This document shows positions 21,659 through 29,093 of a stretch of DNA of 64,000 bases, one piece after another. Every line of letters starts with the position of its first letter. The stretch's first letter is position 1. The stretch is from contig NZ_CP029191.1 of NCBI RefSeq assembly GCF_008642335.1, positions 7,440,001 through 7,504,000 on the forward strand. Direction: 5' to 3'. The notes under the pieces were generated by a model that saw only the letters and a list, made by a program, of their open reading frames with translations, ran no database searches and was not told where the DNA came from. The stretch comes from Streptomyces venezuelae. Lineage in GTDB: Bacteria; Actinomycetota; Actinomycetes; Streptomycetales; Streptomycetaceae. Position numbers and translations under genes: made by a program.

Positions 21659-22030
21659 ATGACTCTTTTCATCGCACTGTGCGCCATGGCTGCCGCGGCG
21701 AGCTGGCTTCTCGCGGCCCGCATCATCTACGGGCGCGTCCGGCAGCGCGGCATCGATGACCTCGCCGCGCAGCGCAGCCTCTACGACGACACGCTCCGCT
21801 ACGAGGACCCGGTCGGCGAATGGGAGGCTCACCACCAGTACGACGCCGTCATGGAAGCGCTGCTGTTCGCCATGCTGTGGCCGCTCACCCTGGCCGCCTT
21901 CTGTATCCGGTGGTGCATTACCTCCAGCCCGCCGCTGTCCGCGCATGAGCTGAAGGCCGAACGCGACGCGTTGCAGGCTGAGGTGAACGAGACGAACCGC
22001 CGACTGCGCGCTCTGGGGATAGACCTGTGA
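21659..22030 (+). CDS. Membrane protein with C-terminal coiled coil, 123 aa
   Basis: An N-terminal hydrophobic helix (LFIALCAMAAAASWLLAA), a second one near residue 75 (ALLFAMLWPLTLAAFCI), then a charged helical tail (LKAERDALQAEVNETNRRL). Unknown role. Overlaps the next gene by 4 bases. Confidence 0.65.
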   Translation: MTLFIALCAMAAAASWLLAARIIYGRVRQRGIDDLAAQRSLYDDTLRYEDPVGEWEAHHQYDAVMEALLFAMLWPLTLAAFCIRWCITSSPPLSAHELKAERDALQAEVNETNRRLRALGIDL

Positions 22031-22278
22031 TCACCTACCCCCACCGCATCCGCCTCCAGCGCGGACACCTCGTGCACCTGGCGCGCTCGACACGCGGCGG
22101 GCTGACCATCACGCAGCTCACCACGGCGTGCGGCCACACCTATGAGGTGCGCGGCATCGCGGACCTGCGCGCCGAAGGGACGCTCTGCCGGGGCTGCCGC
22201 ATCGCGGCGCAGGAGGGCGCCGACGCCTTCCCGGTCATCGGCTCCACCTCGCCGGCCCGGAAGGGCGGCGCGGCATGA
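22027..22278 (+). CDS. Hypothetical protein with zinc-site residues, 83 aa
   Basis: GTG start. TTACGHTYEV and, 22 residues on, LCRGCRIA could hold one metal ion (Cys, His, CxxC). Beta-rich N-terminus. Coupled to both neighbours by 4-base overlaps. Confidence 0.6.
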   Translation: MITYPHRIRLQRGHLVHLARSTRGGLTITQLTTACGHTYEVRGIADLRAEGTLCRGCRIAAQEGADAFPVIGSTSPARKGGAA

Positions 22279-22472
22279 GCTTCACGGCACAGACCATCGC
22301 CGAACTGAGGCTGCGCGCCGCGCAGCTGCGGGTGAAGGCGGCGGCACTCGACTACAAGATCCCGGGCGAGGGCATGGCCGCGCAGTCCCGCCGCTTCCGC
22401 CAGGCGGCACGACACGTCCAGCAGGCCGCCGACTACGAGCGGCTGGCCCTGCTTGCGGAGGGGGAGGAGTGA
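22275..22472 (+). CDS. Hypothetical helical protein, 65 aa
   Basis: Ala/Arg-rich helices (IAELRLRAAQLRVKAAAL and FRQAARHVQQAADYERLALL), a likely coiled-coil or bundle. Unknown. Confidence 0.55.
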   Translation: MSFTAQTIAELRLRAAQLRVKAAALDYKIPGEGMAAQSRRFRQAARHVQQAADYERLALLAEGEE

Positions 22473-22744
22473 TGGGCATCAAGACGCACACGTGCCTGAC
22501 CGTCGACTGCGACGCCTGCGGCAAACCGATGGAGGACGAAGAAGGCAACGCCTTTCACTTCGCCGACCTGGCCCAGGCCCGCGCAATGGTGCGCGAGTTT
22601 CAGTGGTCGGCCCTGTCCTGCCGTGAGTTCGTCTGCGACCGCGACGACGCAGCTCATCAGCACTACTTCGACCAGCTCATGCCGCCCGAGCCCGTGACAC
22701 AGGTGCACGGACAGCTCGACTTCGACGGCAACGAGGAGCCGTGA
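22472..22744 (+). CDS. Hypothetical protein with Cys pair, 90 aa
   Basis: TGATG junction with the gene before, after GGGGGAGGAG. CLTVDCDACGKP gives a Cys cluster near the N-terminus; later residues are acidic. It resembles small actinophage proteins of unknown role. Confidence 0.6.
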   Translation: MGIKTHTCLTVDCDACGKPMEDEEGNAFHFADLAQARAMVREFQWSALSCREFVCDRDDAAHQHYFDQLMPPEPVTQVHGQLDFDGNEEP

Positions 22745-23184
22745 TGAAGGAACCGAAGCAGCACATCGTCATCGAAAGCGACTTCGGCCCCGATGATCCG
22801 ATCTGCGGGGAGTGCGGCGACAACTGGCCGTGCAGGACGTGGCGACGCTGGACGACGTCCAAGGACTACCGGATCGCCGAACTCGAAGCTGCGGTGAAGC
22901 GACTCACGGACCGCGCGGGCGACCAGGAACGCCAGTTGCACCGGCTGGAGCAGGTCGTCCGCGAGGACTCCAACATCCTGCGCAACGGGATCTTCCGCGC
23001 CGTGTCCGACCTCGGCAGGCACGGGCGTATGGGAGACCTGACGCTCGACCGGACGCGTGACGACATCGACATCACACCCCCGGGGGCGATGTGGAGAGAG
23101 CGCACGGCAGGGCCGGTGGAACTCACCGTGACCTACGAGGGGCTGGACGGCCGCACCTGGGTCAACGGCCACCCCGATGGCTAA
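22744..23184 (+). CDS. Zinc-motif protein, 146 aa, paralogue of the next gene
   Basis: The N-terminus has DPICGECGDNWPCRTWRRW, then a coiled-coil stretch (IAELEAAVKRLTDRAGDQE). The next gene has the related QCTTCDERWPCKIWHAW. The two probably arose by duplication and may bind the same partner. ATG at 22744 is chosen; a GTG three bases upstream is equally possible. Confidence 0.65.
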   Translation: MKEPKQHIVIESDFGPDDPICGECGDNWPCRTWRRWTTSKDYRIAELEAAVKRLTDRAGDQERQLHRLEQVVREDSNILRNGIFRAVSDLGRHGRMGDLTLDRTRDDIDITPPGAMWRERTAGPVELTVTYEGLDGRTWVNGHPDG

Positions 23185-23521
23185 GAAGAAGCCGCCCGCT
23201 TCCCGCCCCATCGGCCACGCCCCCTGGATCAAGTCCAACCCCGACCAGCCGCAGTGCACGACCTGCGACGAGCGGTGGCCGTGCAAGATCTGGCACGCCT
23301 GGACGCAAAGCGGGGAGTACCGGCGCGCCGAAGCGGAGACGGCCCGCATCCGCGCCGACATCGCGCGGTGGAAGCCGGGGCTCTTCGCCGCCGAAGTCAA
23401 TCCGAAGCCCGCTTGTCAGTGCGGGCTGAGCGAGCACTACCTCACCGGCAACCGCGGCTACACCCGCCACGGCGTCCCGACCAGCCAGTGCCACCGGCAC
23501 CCGAGAAAGGATCTGCAGTGA
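23177..23521 (+). CDS. Zinc-motif protein, 114 aa, paralogue of the previous gene
   Basis: Basic N-terminus (MAKKKPPASRP), then QCTTCDERWPCKIWHAW and a helical region. It ends with a second Cys/His group (CQCGLSEHY and QCHRH). Overlaps the gene before by 8 bases and the homing endonuclease after by 4. Confidence 0.65.
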   Translation: MAKKKPPASRPIGHAPWIKSNPDQPQCTTCDERWPCKIWHAWTQSGEYRRAEAETARIRADIARWKPGLFAAEVNPKPACQCGLSEHYLTGNRGYTRHGVPTSQCHRHPRKDLQ

Positions 23522-24042
23522 TTCGCCATCGACTGTACGGAAAGAGAATTCCCGGCTACCCCGGTTACGTTGCTTTCAGTGACGGCAACGTTCGCGGTAA
23601 GTCGGGTCGACTCCTGAAGCCTGGGCCATGCAGAGGTTACCACTTCGTGAACCTGGTCAGCGCATCAGGAGCGCACGTAAACCGCCGCCTGAACCGGCTC
23701 ATCTGTGAAGCCTTTCATGGAGCGCCACCTTCGCCCTTGCATCAGGCAGCACATCTCAATGGCGTTCGCACTGACAACCGCGCCGACAACCTCGCCTGGA
23801 AGACCCAGCGCGAGAACGAAGAGGACAAGGACCAGCACGGCACACGCCAAGAGCCGCGCAGAGGCGAACAGAACAGCAGAGCCAAGCTGACTGACGCCAA
23901 CGTGCAAGAGATCAGGCGTCGATACGCAGAAGGCGGCGTCACACAGCAAGCGCTCAGCGAGCTGTTCGGAGTGAGCAGCTCGATCATCAGCGGCGTCATA
24001 CGAGGCCAGCGCTGGACTCACGTAAGGGACGACGGGCAATGA
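23518..24042 (+). CDS. HNH homing endonuclease with NUMOD4 and helix-turn-helix
   Basis: IPGYPGYVAFSDGNVRG (residues 11-27) is a NUMOD4 DNA-binding motif. AHLNGVRTDNRADNLAW (about 78-94) is the HNH core with its His and Asn residues. LTDANVQEIRRRYAEGG and LSELFGVSSSIISGVIRG (C-terminus) form a helix-turn-helix. GC content is lower than in its neighbours, a sign of transfer. Such free-standing endonucleases cut related phage genomes that lack them. 174 residues, GTG start in the previous stop. Confidence 0.85.
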   Translation: MIRHRLYGKRIPGYPGYVAFSDGNVRGKSGRLLKPGPCRGYHFVNLVSASGAHVNRRLNRLICEAFHGAPPSPLHQAAHLNGVRTDNRADNLAWKTQRENEEDKDQHGTRQEPRRGEQNSRAKLTDANVQEIRRRYAEGGVTQQALSELFGVSSSIISGVIRGQRWTHVRDDGQ

Positions 24043-24332
24043 CGATCAAGAAGAAACGGAGCCTCCCCGCCACCCCGCCCGAACCGCCGCGCAATGAGCG
24101 GCTACGGGTCTACTGCAAGGTCTGCGGAGAGGTGCAGCACAACTACGACCCGCGCCGCGCACTGGCCGACGGCAGCAGCGTCCCGCTCGGCAGCGACGCG
24201 CGGCGGACGCTGTTCGACGGCGTGGTCAGCAAGCATCGCCGCACGGTCCTGATGTCCGACCAGCTCATGACGGTCATCACCATCACGTGCCCCGGCGGGC
24301 CGGTGGATCTTGCGAAGGACCGTGCGCCGTGA
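24039..24332 (+). CDS. Hypothetical protein with CxxC, 97 aa
   Basis: Basic start (MTIKKKRSLP), CKVCGEVQHNY, then a mixed region. One Cys near the end (CPGG) could complete a metal site. Function unknown. Confidence 0.55.
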   Translation: MTIKKKRSLPATPPEPPRNERLRVYCKVCGEVQHNYDPRRALADGSSVPLGSDARRTLFDGVVSKHRRTVLMSDQLMTVITITCPGGPVDLAKDRAP

Positions 24333-24502
24333 TGGACGATCCCCGACCGCAGTACCAGGCGAACATCCGCTTCGGCCCCGCCGACGACGTGCCGCTGGAC
24401 TTCAAGCCCCCGTACGAGATCACCGTCCACGGCCCGGCGGTCTTCGTGGCGCGTGTCGTCACGGCCGCCGCCGACGCCTTCGAGGAGGACGCACAGCGAT
24501 GA
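24332..24502 (+). CDS. Hypothetical protein, 56 aa
   Basis: TGATG junction with the previous gene. Beta-rich start and helical end. It ends in EEDAQR, the same residues that end the next protein, suggesting a local duplication of the gene junction. Confidence 0.5.
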   Translation: MDDPRPQYQANIRFGPADDVPLDFKPPYEITVHGPAVFVARVVTAAADAFEEDAQR

Positions 24503-24756
24503 CGAGCACCTACGGGTTCATGGTGCGGCAGTGCCATGACTGGACCGGCGCCAGGCGGAACAGCGAACCCAATGGCAAGTGGGAGGTCTGCCTTCCGCAC
24601 GAATGCGACGAATGGCGGATCACGGCGGGCCACAGGGGCGAGGAGCATGCAGCCGCCGTCGCCGCCCTCGAAGAGTTCATCGCCGAAGCCGCACAGGCGT
24701 TGGCCGCCCTCAAGGAGCGGCGGGAGTACGGCAATGAGGAGGACGCACAGCGATGA
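24499..24756 (+). CDS. Hypothetical protein, 85 aa
   Basis: ATGA overlap. Helical C-terminal half (AAAVAALEEFIAEAAQALAA). Ends in EEDAQR like the gene before. Unknown. Confidence 0.55.
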   Translation: MTSTYGFMVRQCHDWTGARRNSEPNGKWEVCLPHECDEWRITAGHRGEEHAAAVAALEEFIAEAAQALAALKERREYGNEEDAQR

Positions 24757-25058
24757 ACTTCCCTGTCCTGACAGCCCTGGGCATGGCCCTTTCAGTCATC
24801 GGCCTGGTCGGGCTTTTCAGCGGGCGCCTCGCGCGGCACCAGTGCTACGGAGTCTTCGCCCTCGCCAACGCCCTGAGCGCACTCCAGAACATCCGCGAAG
24901 GCAGCTACGGATGGGCCGTCTTCAGCGCCGCCATATCCGCTGCCTGCGCGTACGCCTGGTGGCACGGCGGCGGGGGCGACGGCACCAAGCGGCGGCTGCG
25001 CCGCCTCGCGCGCCGGTTCCAGGGCGTGCGGCGCACGGCACCTGTGGGCGCATCGTGA
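24753..25058 (+). CDS. Membrane protein, 101 aa
   Basis: Two or three hydrophobic helices (LTALGMALSVIGLVGLF; GVFALANALSAL; AVFSAAISAACAYAWW) and a strongly basic tail (KRRLRRLARRFQGVRR). Topology is compatible with a holin, but it is far from the wall hydrolase at 38.5 kb, so the role is open. Confidence 0.6.
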   Translation: MNFPVLTALGMALSVIGLVGLFSGRLARHQCYGVFALANALSALQNIREGSYGWAVFSAAISAACAYAWWHGGGGDGTKRRLRRLARRFQGVRRTAPVGAS

Positions 25059-25207
25059 GCGAGCCCGACCAGGAGCACTACCGCTGCCCTCGCTGCGGTG
25101 ACGAGATGCACCTGAAATTCGCCCGAACGCATGAGCCGATCTGCACATGGGCGAGCCGCAATGAAGCGCGGGACATCGAGACCTTCCTGCTGGAGATCTT
25201 CCCGTAA
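25055..25207 (+). CDS. Small zinc-finger protein, 50 aa
   Basis: CPRCGDEMHLKF...HEPIC: two Cys, then His and Cys, a compact zinc finger. GTG start in the previous stop. Likely nucleic-acid or protein binding. Confidence 0.6.
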   Translation: MSEPDQEHYRCPRCGDEMHLKFARTHEPICTWASRNEARDIETFLLEIFP

Positions 25208-25222
25208 CCATGAAGGGACACC

Positions 25223-26140
25223 ATGCCTAAGCACGCACGTCGGCGCCGCAGGGCGCCGCTCATCCTCACCTCCGGGGCCGCCCTTGTGGCGGCCCTTCTT
25301 CTTGCCCCCGGCGCCGACGGCGCACCCTCGCCCAACGCGATGCCCAGGGGCGATCTGCCGGGCTGGAAGCAGGTCTGGGCAGAGAACTTCAACAGCGCGG
25401 TCAACGCCCCCGTCCCGGTCGGCAGGCTCAGCGGCTGCGACCACTACGCCGACACCCCGCGCGCCTACTGCTCGGGACTGTCCGGCCGCTGGCGCGACGC
25501 ACTGTGGGCCTACCCCTCCGGGTGGGAGGACACCGCGAAGTCCGGTGCCGACGGCAACGGCGGGGCGCCGTTCGGCGGCACGTACGAGCCGCAGAAGACC
25601 GTCAGCATCGGCAAGGGCTACGACGGCACCGGCACGCTGAAGGTCGCCATGTACCGGCCGGCGAGCGGCGGCAGCAACGTCGTGGGCACCGTCGTGCCGA
25701 AGCGCTGCATGGACCTGCGCGACGGGCGGTACAGCGCCCGCATCAAGGTCACGAAGACCGACCCCGGGTTCAAGAGCGCGTGGCTGCGCTACGAGGGCAG
25801 CCGTGCGGAGGTCGACTACCCGGAGGTCGACGACTACACGGACAGCACCGTCGCGATGTTCAGCCACGGCCGCGGTGCCGAGTGGGACGTCCAGACGAAC
25901 GCCCGCATGACGACCGCGCACACCTACACGTGGGAGCGGCGCGGCTCCACGGTCACGGTGTACCTGGACGGGAAGCGGCTGCGGTCCGGCCCGACCACGC
26001 TCACCACGTCGCCATGGGTGTGGCAGAACGAGAGCCGGATCATCGGCGACCACAGCAAGCCGAACCGGGGCTACGCGAAGCCGGGGGCGCGGGCCGTCCT
26101 CGAAGTGACCTGGGCGACCTGCTACAAGGCGGTGAAGTGA
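25223..26140 (+). CDS. Secreted glycoside hydrolase, GH16-like
   Basis: A signal peptide (residues 1 to about 33: basic start, then LILTSGAALVAALLL, cut near GADGA). The mature protein has the GH16 active-site pattern ExDxxE as E196-V-D198-Y-P-E201, inside a jelly-roll-like sequence, and a closing TWERRGSTVTVYLDG strand. GH16 enzymes hydrolyse beta-glucans, agarose and similar polymers. 305 residues. As a secreted enzyme in a phage it may open up polysaccharide around mycelium or serve the lysogen. Substrate unknown. Confidence 0.72.
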   Translation: MPKHARRRRRAPLILTSGAALVAALLLAPGADGAPSPNAMPRGDLPGWKQVWAENFNSAVNAPVPVGRLSGCDHYADTPRAYCSGLSGRWRDALWAYPSGWEDTAKSGADGNGGAPFGGTYEPQKTVSIGKGYDGTGTLKVAMYRPASGGSNVVGTVVPKRCMDLRDGRYSARIKVTKTDPGFKSAWLRYEGSRAEVDYPEVDDYTDSTVAMFSHGRGAEWDVQTNARMTTAHTYTWERRGSTVTVYLDGKRLRSGPTTLTTSPWVWQNESRIIGDHSKPNRGYAKPGARAVLEVTWATCYKAVK

Positions 26141-26352
26141 TCGTGCGCTACCACGTCACGACACGTATCGATGATCGAACCATCGAGTTCGAGAAGCGGC
26201 TCCCCGACCCCTTCGTCCGGCACACGGTGCAGATCGGCTGGCGCGATCTCCTGCGCGGCCTGCTCCGGCGCGGCATGAGCGTCACAGTGCTGGTCGGCGG
26301 AGACCGGGCCGCAGTGGACGACGTGCTGGACTGCGAGAGGGCAGCGTCATGA
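26137..26352 (+). CDS. Hypothetical protein, 71 aa
   Basis: GTG start in the hydrolase stop. Beta-rich, basic N-terminal half (VIVRYHVTTRIDDRTIEF). No motif. Overlaps the next gene by 4 bases. Confidence 0.55.
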   Translation: MIVRYHVTTRIDDRTIEFEKRLPDPFVRHTVQIGWRDLLRGLLRRGMSVTVLVGGDRAAVDDVLDCERAAS

Positions 26353-26528
26353 CCGACACCGAGCCAGCGTCCTGGGACGGCGGCCACGCGCTGGTCGTCG
26401 AACTGGGGGACTGCGACCTGTGGGGCCGCTGCCAGTGCGGCAAGTCCTTCGGCAACATCACGCCGGACAAGCCCCTGGACCGCTTCGCCGCTCCGTGGGA
26501 GCGGCACGTCATGACGGAGGTGTCATGA
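26349..26528 (+). CDS. Small CxC protein, 59 aa
   Basis: ATGA overlaps at both ends. GDCDLWGRCQCGKSFG gives three Cys near the middle, followed by a conserved-looking DRFAAPWERHV. Similar short proteins with CxCG are frequent in actinophages. Unknown. Confidence 0.55.
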   Translation: MTDTEPASWDGGHALVVELGDCDLWGRCQCGKSFGNITPDKPLDRFAAPWERHVMTEVS

Positions 26529-26785
26529 GCGAGATCTACCGCTACGAGGTGCCGGTCGACGACCAGTGGCACCGCATTGAGCTGCGGGGCGAGGTGCTGC
26601 ACGTCGCCACCCGGTCCGTGAACAAGGTCGAACTGTGGGCGGTGCACCACGCTGACCGTCTGGCACTGGTTTGGGACTTCCGCGTGTACGGCACCGGCCA
26701 CCCGCTGCCCGCCGACGTCTACCACGTCGGCACCGCGCTCACCGGGCCGTACGTCCGGCACCTGATGCGGAGGGCGGCGTCATGA
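26525..26785 (+). CDS. DUF7352-like protein, 86 aa
   Basis: The sequence IYRYEVPVDDQWHRIEL with VNKVELWAVH matches a common small phage protein family (called DUF7352, by memory). Beta-rich; function unknown. ATGA overlap with the gene before, and ATG of the next gene overlaps its stop. Confidence 0.6.
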   Translation: MSEIYRYEVPVDDQWHRIELRGEVLHVATRSVNKVELWAVHHADRLALVWDFRVYGTGHPLPADVYHVGTALTGPYVRHLMRRAAS

Positions 26786-27111
26786 CCGACTCCTGGACGC
26801 ACATCGCCGACGTGGTGCGGTGGCTGGACGCCAACCCGCCGCAGCAGGGCGACCCGGTCGCACTGCATCTGCTGAAGGTCATGGAAGAAGCGGGCGAGGC
26901 GGCGCAGGCCTACATCGGCGTCACCGGCCAGAACCCCCGCAAGGGCGTCACGCACACATCCATCGACGTCGCGGAAGAGCTGTGCGACGTGATCCTCGCG
27001 GCGATGGTCGCGCTGCACGACCACACGGAGGAGCCGCAGGACTTCTTCGAGCTGCACGCGCAGCGGCGTGCCCGGCGGTTGGCCGCACTCACGGAAAGGG
27101 CGCAGCCATGA
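26782..27111 (+). CDS. MazG-like nucleotide pyrophosphohydrolase
   Basis: VMEEAGEAAQAYIG (from residue 33) supplies the ExxE metal motif and EELCDVILAAMVAL (about 65-78) the ExxD motif of the all-alpha MazG superfamily, which hydrolyses nucleotide triphosphates to monophosphates. 109 residues, usual for phage MazG-like proteins. It may lower unusual dNTPs or host alarmones. Position among unknown small genes gives no further clue. Confidence 0.75.
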   Translation: MTDSWTHIADVVRWLDANPPQQGDPVALHLLKVMEEAGEAAQAYIGVTGQNPRKGVTHTSIDVAEELCDVILAAMVALHDHTEEPQDFFELHAQRRARRLAALTERAQP

Positions 27112-27338
27112 GGGACCGCACCCACCCCGCGCACTGCGACTACGGCGTGACCTACGGCGGCGGACGCCGTGGCCGGTGCACCTGCGGCCTGATTGCGGAA
27201 GAGCTGACGGCAGACCAGGTGATCCGGGTCATCGCCCTGCGCGCTGCGCTGGAGTCGAGCCAGATGTCCGCCGATGCGCGGTACCTGGTGGCCAGGGCGC
27301 AGACCTTCGAGACCTACCTCCGGGGTGAGTCGGCATGA
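27108..27338 (+). CDS. Hypothetical protein with Cys/His, 76 aa
   Basis: HPAHCDYG and CTCGLIAEE near the N-terminus could bind zinc, followed by two helices (VIRVIALRAALESS). ATGA overlap. Unknown. Confidence 0.55.
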   Translation: MRDRTHPAHCDYGVTYGGGRRGRCTCGLIAEELTADQVIRVIALRAALESSQMSADARYLVARAQTFETYLRGESA

Positions 27339-27445
27339 TCCCCGCCCTGATCCTCACCGCGTACCTGGTCTTCCTCCTGGTGGTGCTTCTCGCCACCGAG
27401 GCGCGGGCCGCCCTGCGCCGCCCCTACGGAAGGAGCGACACATGA
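27335..27445 (+). CDS. Small single-pass membrane protein, 36 aa
   Basis: ATGA overlap at both ends. One hydrophobic helix (LILTAYLVFLLVVLLA) and a basic tail. Unknown. Confidence 0.5.
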   Translation: MIPALILTAYLVFLLVVLLATEARAALRRPYGRSDT

Positions 27446-27639
27446 GCAGTCCCTTCACCCGACCCGACGCCCCCGCGCAGCCGCCCGGGGGCGTCCGCCG
27501 TTTCGAGGCCGCGTACACCTCCGAGTGCGAGACATGCGGGTTCGAGATCACACCGGGCGACCGGGCGGGCTACATCGACGACGACGCGTACGCCTCGTGC
27601 GAGGACTGCTGCGACGAAGCGGAGGACAACGGTGCCTGA
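27442..27639 (+). CDS. Zinc-ribbon protein, 65 aa
   Basis: CETCGFEITPGDRAGYID and, downstream, CEDCCDE: two Cys pairs in a pattern like the C-terminal zinc fold of PARP-type or RING-like small domains. Ribosome site GGAAGGAGC. Likely binding protein. Confidence 0.6.
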   Translation: MSSPFTRPDAPAQPPGGVRRFEAAYTSECETCGFEITPGDRAGYIDDDAYASCEDCCDEAEDNGA

Positions 27640-27844
27640 CCGACTCGCGGACCCACGGGTGTTCGGGCCCGACTACATCCCGCGCTACGAGAACCCCTTC
27701 GCCACCATCTACCAGGACTGCGGCCACAGAATGCGGTCCGGTGAGCTGATAGGGCGGATCAATGGCCGTTCGCTCTGCGGCGCATGCTGCGATGCAGCGG
27801 AGAAGGCGCGGACCGGCGGGCCCATGACGGGTGAGGCTCGGTGA
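27632..27844 (+). CDS. Hypothetical zinc-site protein, 70 aa
   Basis: GTG start after GGAGGAC. CGHRMRSGE and CGACCDAAEKA form Cys/His pairs about 20 residues apart. Relates in pattern to the protein just before it. Unknown. Confidence 0.55.
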   Translation: MPDRLADPRVFGPDYIPRYENPFATIYQDCGHRMRSGELIGRINGRSLCGACCDAAEKARTGGPMTGEAR

Positions 27845-27918
27845 CGCCCGGAGGCCCGACGCCCACGCAATGCCCCAAGTGCGGCGGCCCGATGCCGTGC
27901 CTGAAGCACGGCTCATGA
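27841..27918 (+). CDS. Mini zinc-knuckle protein, 25 aa
   Basis: GTGA and ATGA overlaps at both ends. QCPKCGGPMPCLKHGS has three Cys and a His, a single knuckle. Very short, but its overlaps and codon use match real neighbours. Confidence 0.4.
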   Translation: MTPGGPTPTQCPKCGGPMPCLKHGS

Positions 27919-28202
27919 CCATCGACTACTTGGCGCTCGCCGCCTACACCGCCGCGGGCGGCGCGGCGGGCTACGCCGTGTCCGCACTGCGCCCCACCGG
28001 CCGGCGCCGCGGTGCGCACCGCCGCCTGTGGCAGCGGGGTGCGGCGCGGCGCGACCCGCACGCCGATACCGACGTCCCCGCCGCGGGCGACGCCCTGAGC
28101 GGCGATACGGCCACATCCGACGACAGCACCACCCCCGAGGCCCCGCAGAAGAAGGCGGGGCCCCTTCCCGTGCAAGCCGAAGAGACCTCCCAGGGGGAGT
28201 GA
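27915..28202 (+). CDS. Hypothetical protein with N-terminal helix, 95 aa
   Basis: A weakly hydrophobic N-terminus (YLALAAYTAAGGAAGYAV) may span the membrane; a basic patch (RPTGRRRGAHRRLW) and a long acidic, disordered-looking tail follow. Unknown. TGATG junction to the SsgA-like gene. Confidence 0.55.
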   Translation: MTIDYLALAAYTAAGGAAGYAVSALRPTGRRRGAHRRLWQRGAARRDPHADTDVPAAGDALSGDTATSDDSTTPEAPQKKAGPLPVQAEETSQGE

Positions 28203-28606
28203 TGACCATTACCCAGCCGCTGAGGATGAGCCTGATCTTCAGCGACACCGAAGTGCCCATCCCGGCCGTGCTGATCTACCACTCACGCGACCCGTACGCA
28301 GTCCTGCTGGACACCAACATGGGCACGGAAAGCCACGCCGTGTGGACCTTCGCCCGCGACCTGCTCGCCGACGGCATCAGCGCACCCGGCAGCGTGGGCG
28401 ACGGCGACGTGAGGATCATGCGCCACGCGTACGGCGCGGTCTTCATGAGCTTCACCAGCCCCGAGGGCATGGCGCTGGCCGAGGTCGACGCGGACGACAT
28501 CGACGCGTTCCTGACCAAGAGCTACGCGACCGTGCCCGAGGGCACCGAGCGCGAGCACCTGGGCATGGACGCCGAACTCGCGCACCTGCTCGGGGAGGCG
28601 GCGTGA
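28202..28606 (+). CDS. SsgA-like protein (sporulation/cell-division regulator family)
   Basis: The pattern VPAVLIYHSRDPYAVLL, then WTFARDLLADG, GDGDVRI, FTSPEGMALAEV and IDAFLTKSYATVPEGTE matches SsgA-family proteins, which exist only in sporulating actinomycetes and control septum placement (SsgA and SsgB recruit FtsZ). 134 residues, the normal size. Acidic, cytosolic. A phage copy could change septation or spore formation during infection or in the lysogen. ATG 28202 overlaps the previous stop. GGGGGAG is the ribosome site. Confidence 0.85.
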   Translation: MTITQPLRMSLIFSDTEVPIPAVLIYHSRDPYAVLLDTNMGTESHAVWTFARDLLADGISAPGSVGDGDVRIMRHAYGAVFMSFTSPEGMALAEVDADDIDAFLTKSYATVPEGTEREHLGMDAELAHLLGEAA

Positions 28607-28875
28607 TGTCTGATCAGACACCGGGCGCTTTCGCCGCCGCCGTCATCAACGACGTGCGGGACAACATCAACGCCGCGCCGGGCGTGGATGATGCCGCAGT
28701 CTTCGCCGCCGTCTGCGGCGCACAGGCGCAGCTCGCCATCGCCGCCGCGCTGCTGGACGTCGCAGACGCCATCCGGAGCAAGGGCAAAGGCAAGAACAAG
28801 GGCGACGCGATCGCGCGGGCCGTGGACCGCATGACGGACGCGGTGGAGGAAGAGACGTGGAGGCGGGAGGGATGA
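28606..28875 (+). CDS. Hypothetical helical protein, 89 aa
   Basis: TGATG junction with the SsgA-like gene. Ala-rich helices (AAVCGAQAQLAIAAALLDVA), then a Lys/Gly linker (RSKGKGKNKGD). Probably translated with the SsgA-like protein, so a partner is possible; function unknown. Confidence 0.6.
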   Translation: MSDQTPGAFAAAVINDVRDNINAAPGVDDAAVFAAVCGAQAQLAIAAALLDVADAIRSKGKGKNKGDAIARAVDRMTDAVEEETWRREG

Positions 28876-29093
28876 GCGCCCGGGACACCCTGCTGGACCT
28901 CTTCCTGTACGGCGGCAACGGTACGCAGCCGGAGTTCGAGGAAGCGCTGGACGCCCGCGACGCGGAGGTGCGGGCAGAGGACGCAGCCACCGTGCGCGGC
29001 ATGAAGCTGCGCACCGAACTCAACTATGACGACCGGCGGGTGAACCGCGCGCTGGAACGCGCCGCCGTGAAGATCGAGGAGGGGGAGGAGTGA
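28872..29093 (+). CDS. Hypothetical acidic protein, 73 aa
   Basis: GGGAGG lies just before ATG 28872; a GTG at 28857 is in frame but earlier than the ribosome site. Charged and helical. Unknown. Confidence 0.55.
   Translation: MSARDTLLDLFLYGGNGTQPEFEEALDARDAEVRAEDAATVRGMKLRTELNYDDRRVNRALERAAVKIEEGEE

Noticed and set aside
23518..24042. Idea of an integrase/recombinase in the homing endonuclease region
   Set aside because: The motifs are NUMOD4 and HNH, and no tyrosine or serine recombinase motif was found anywhere in the window.
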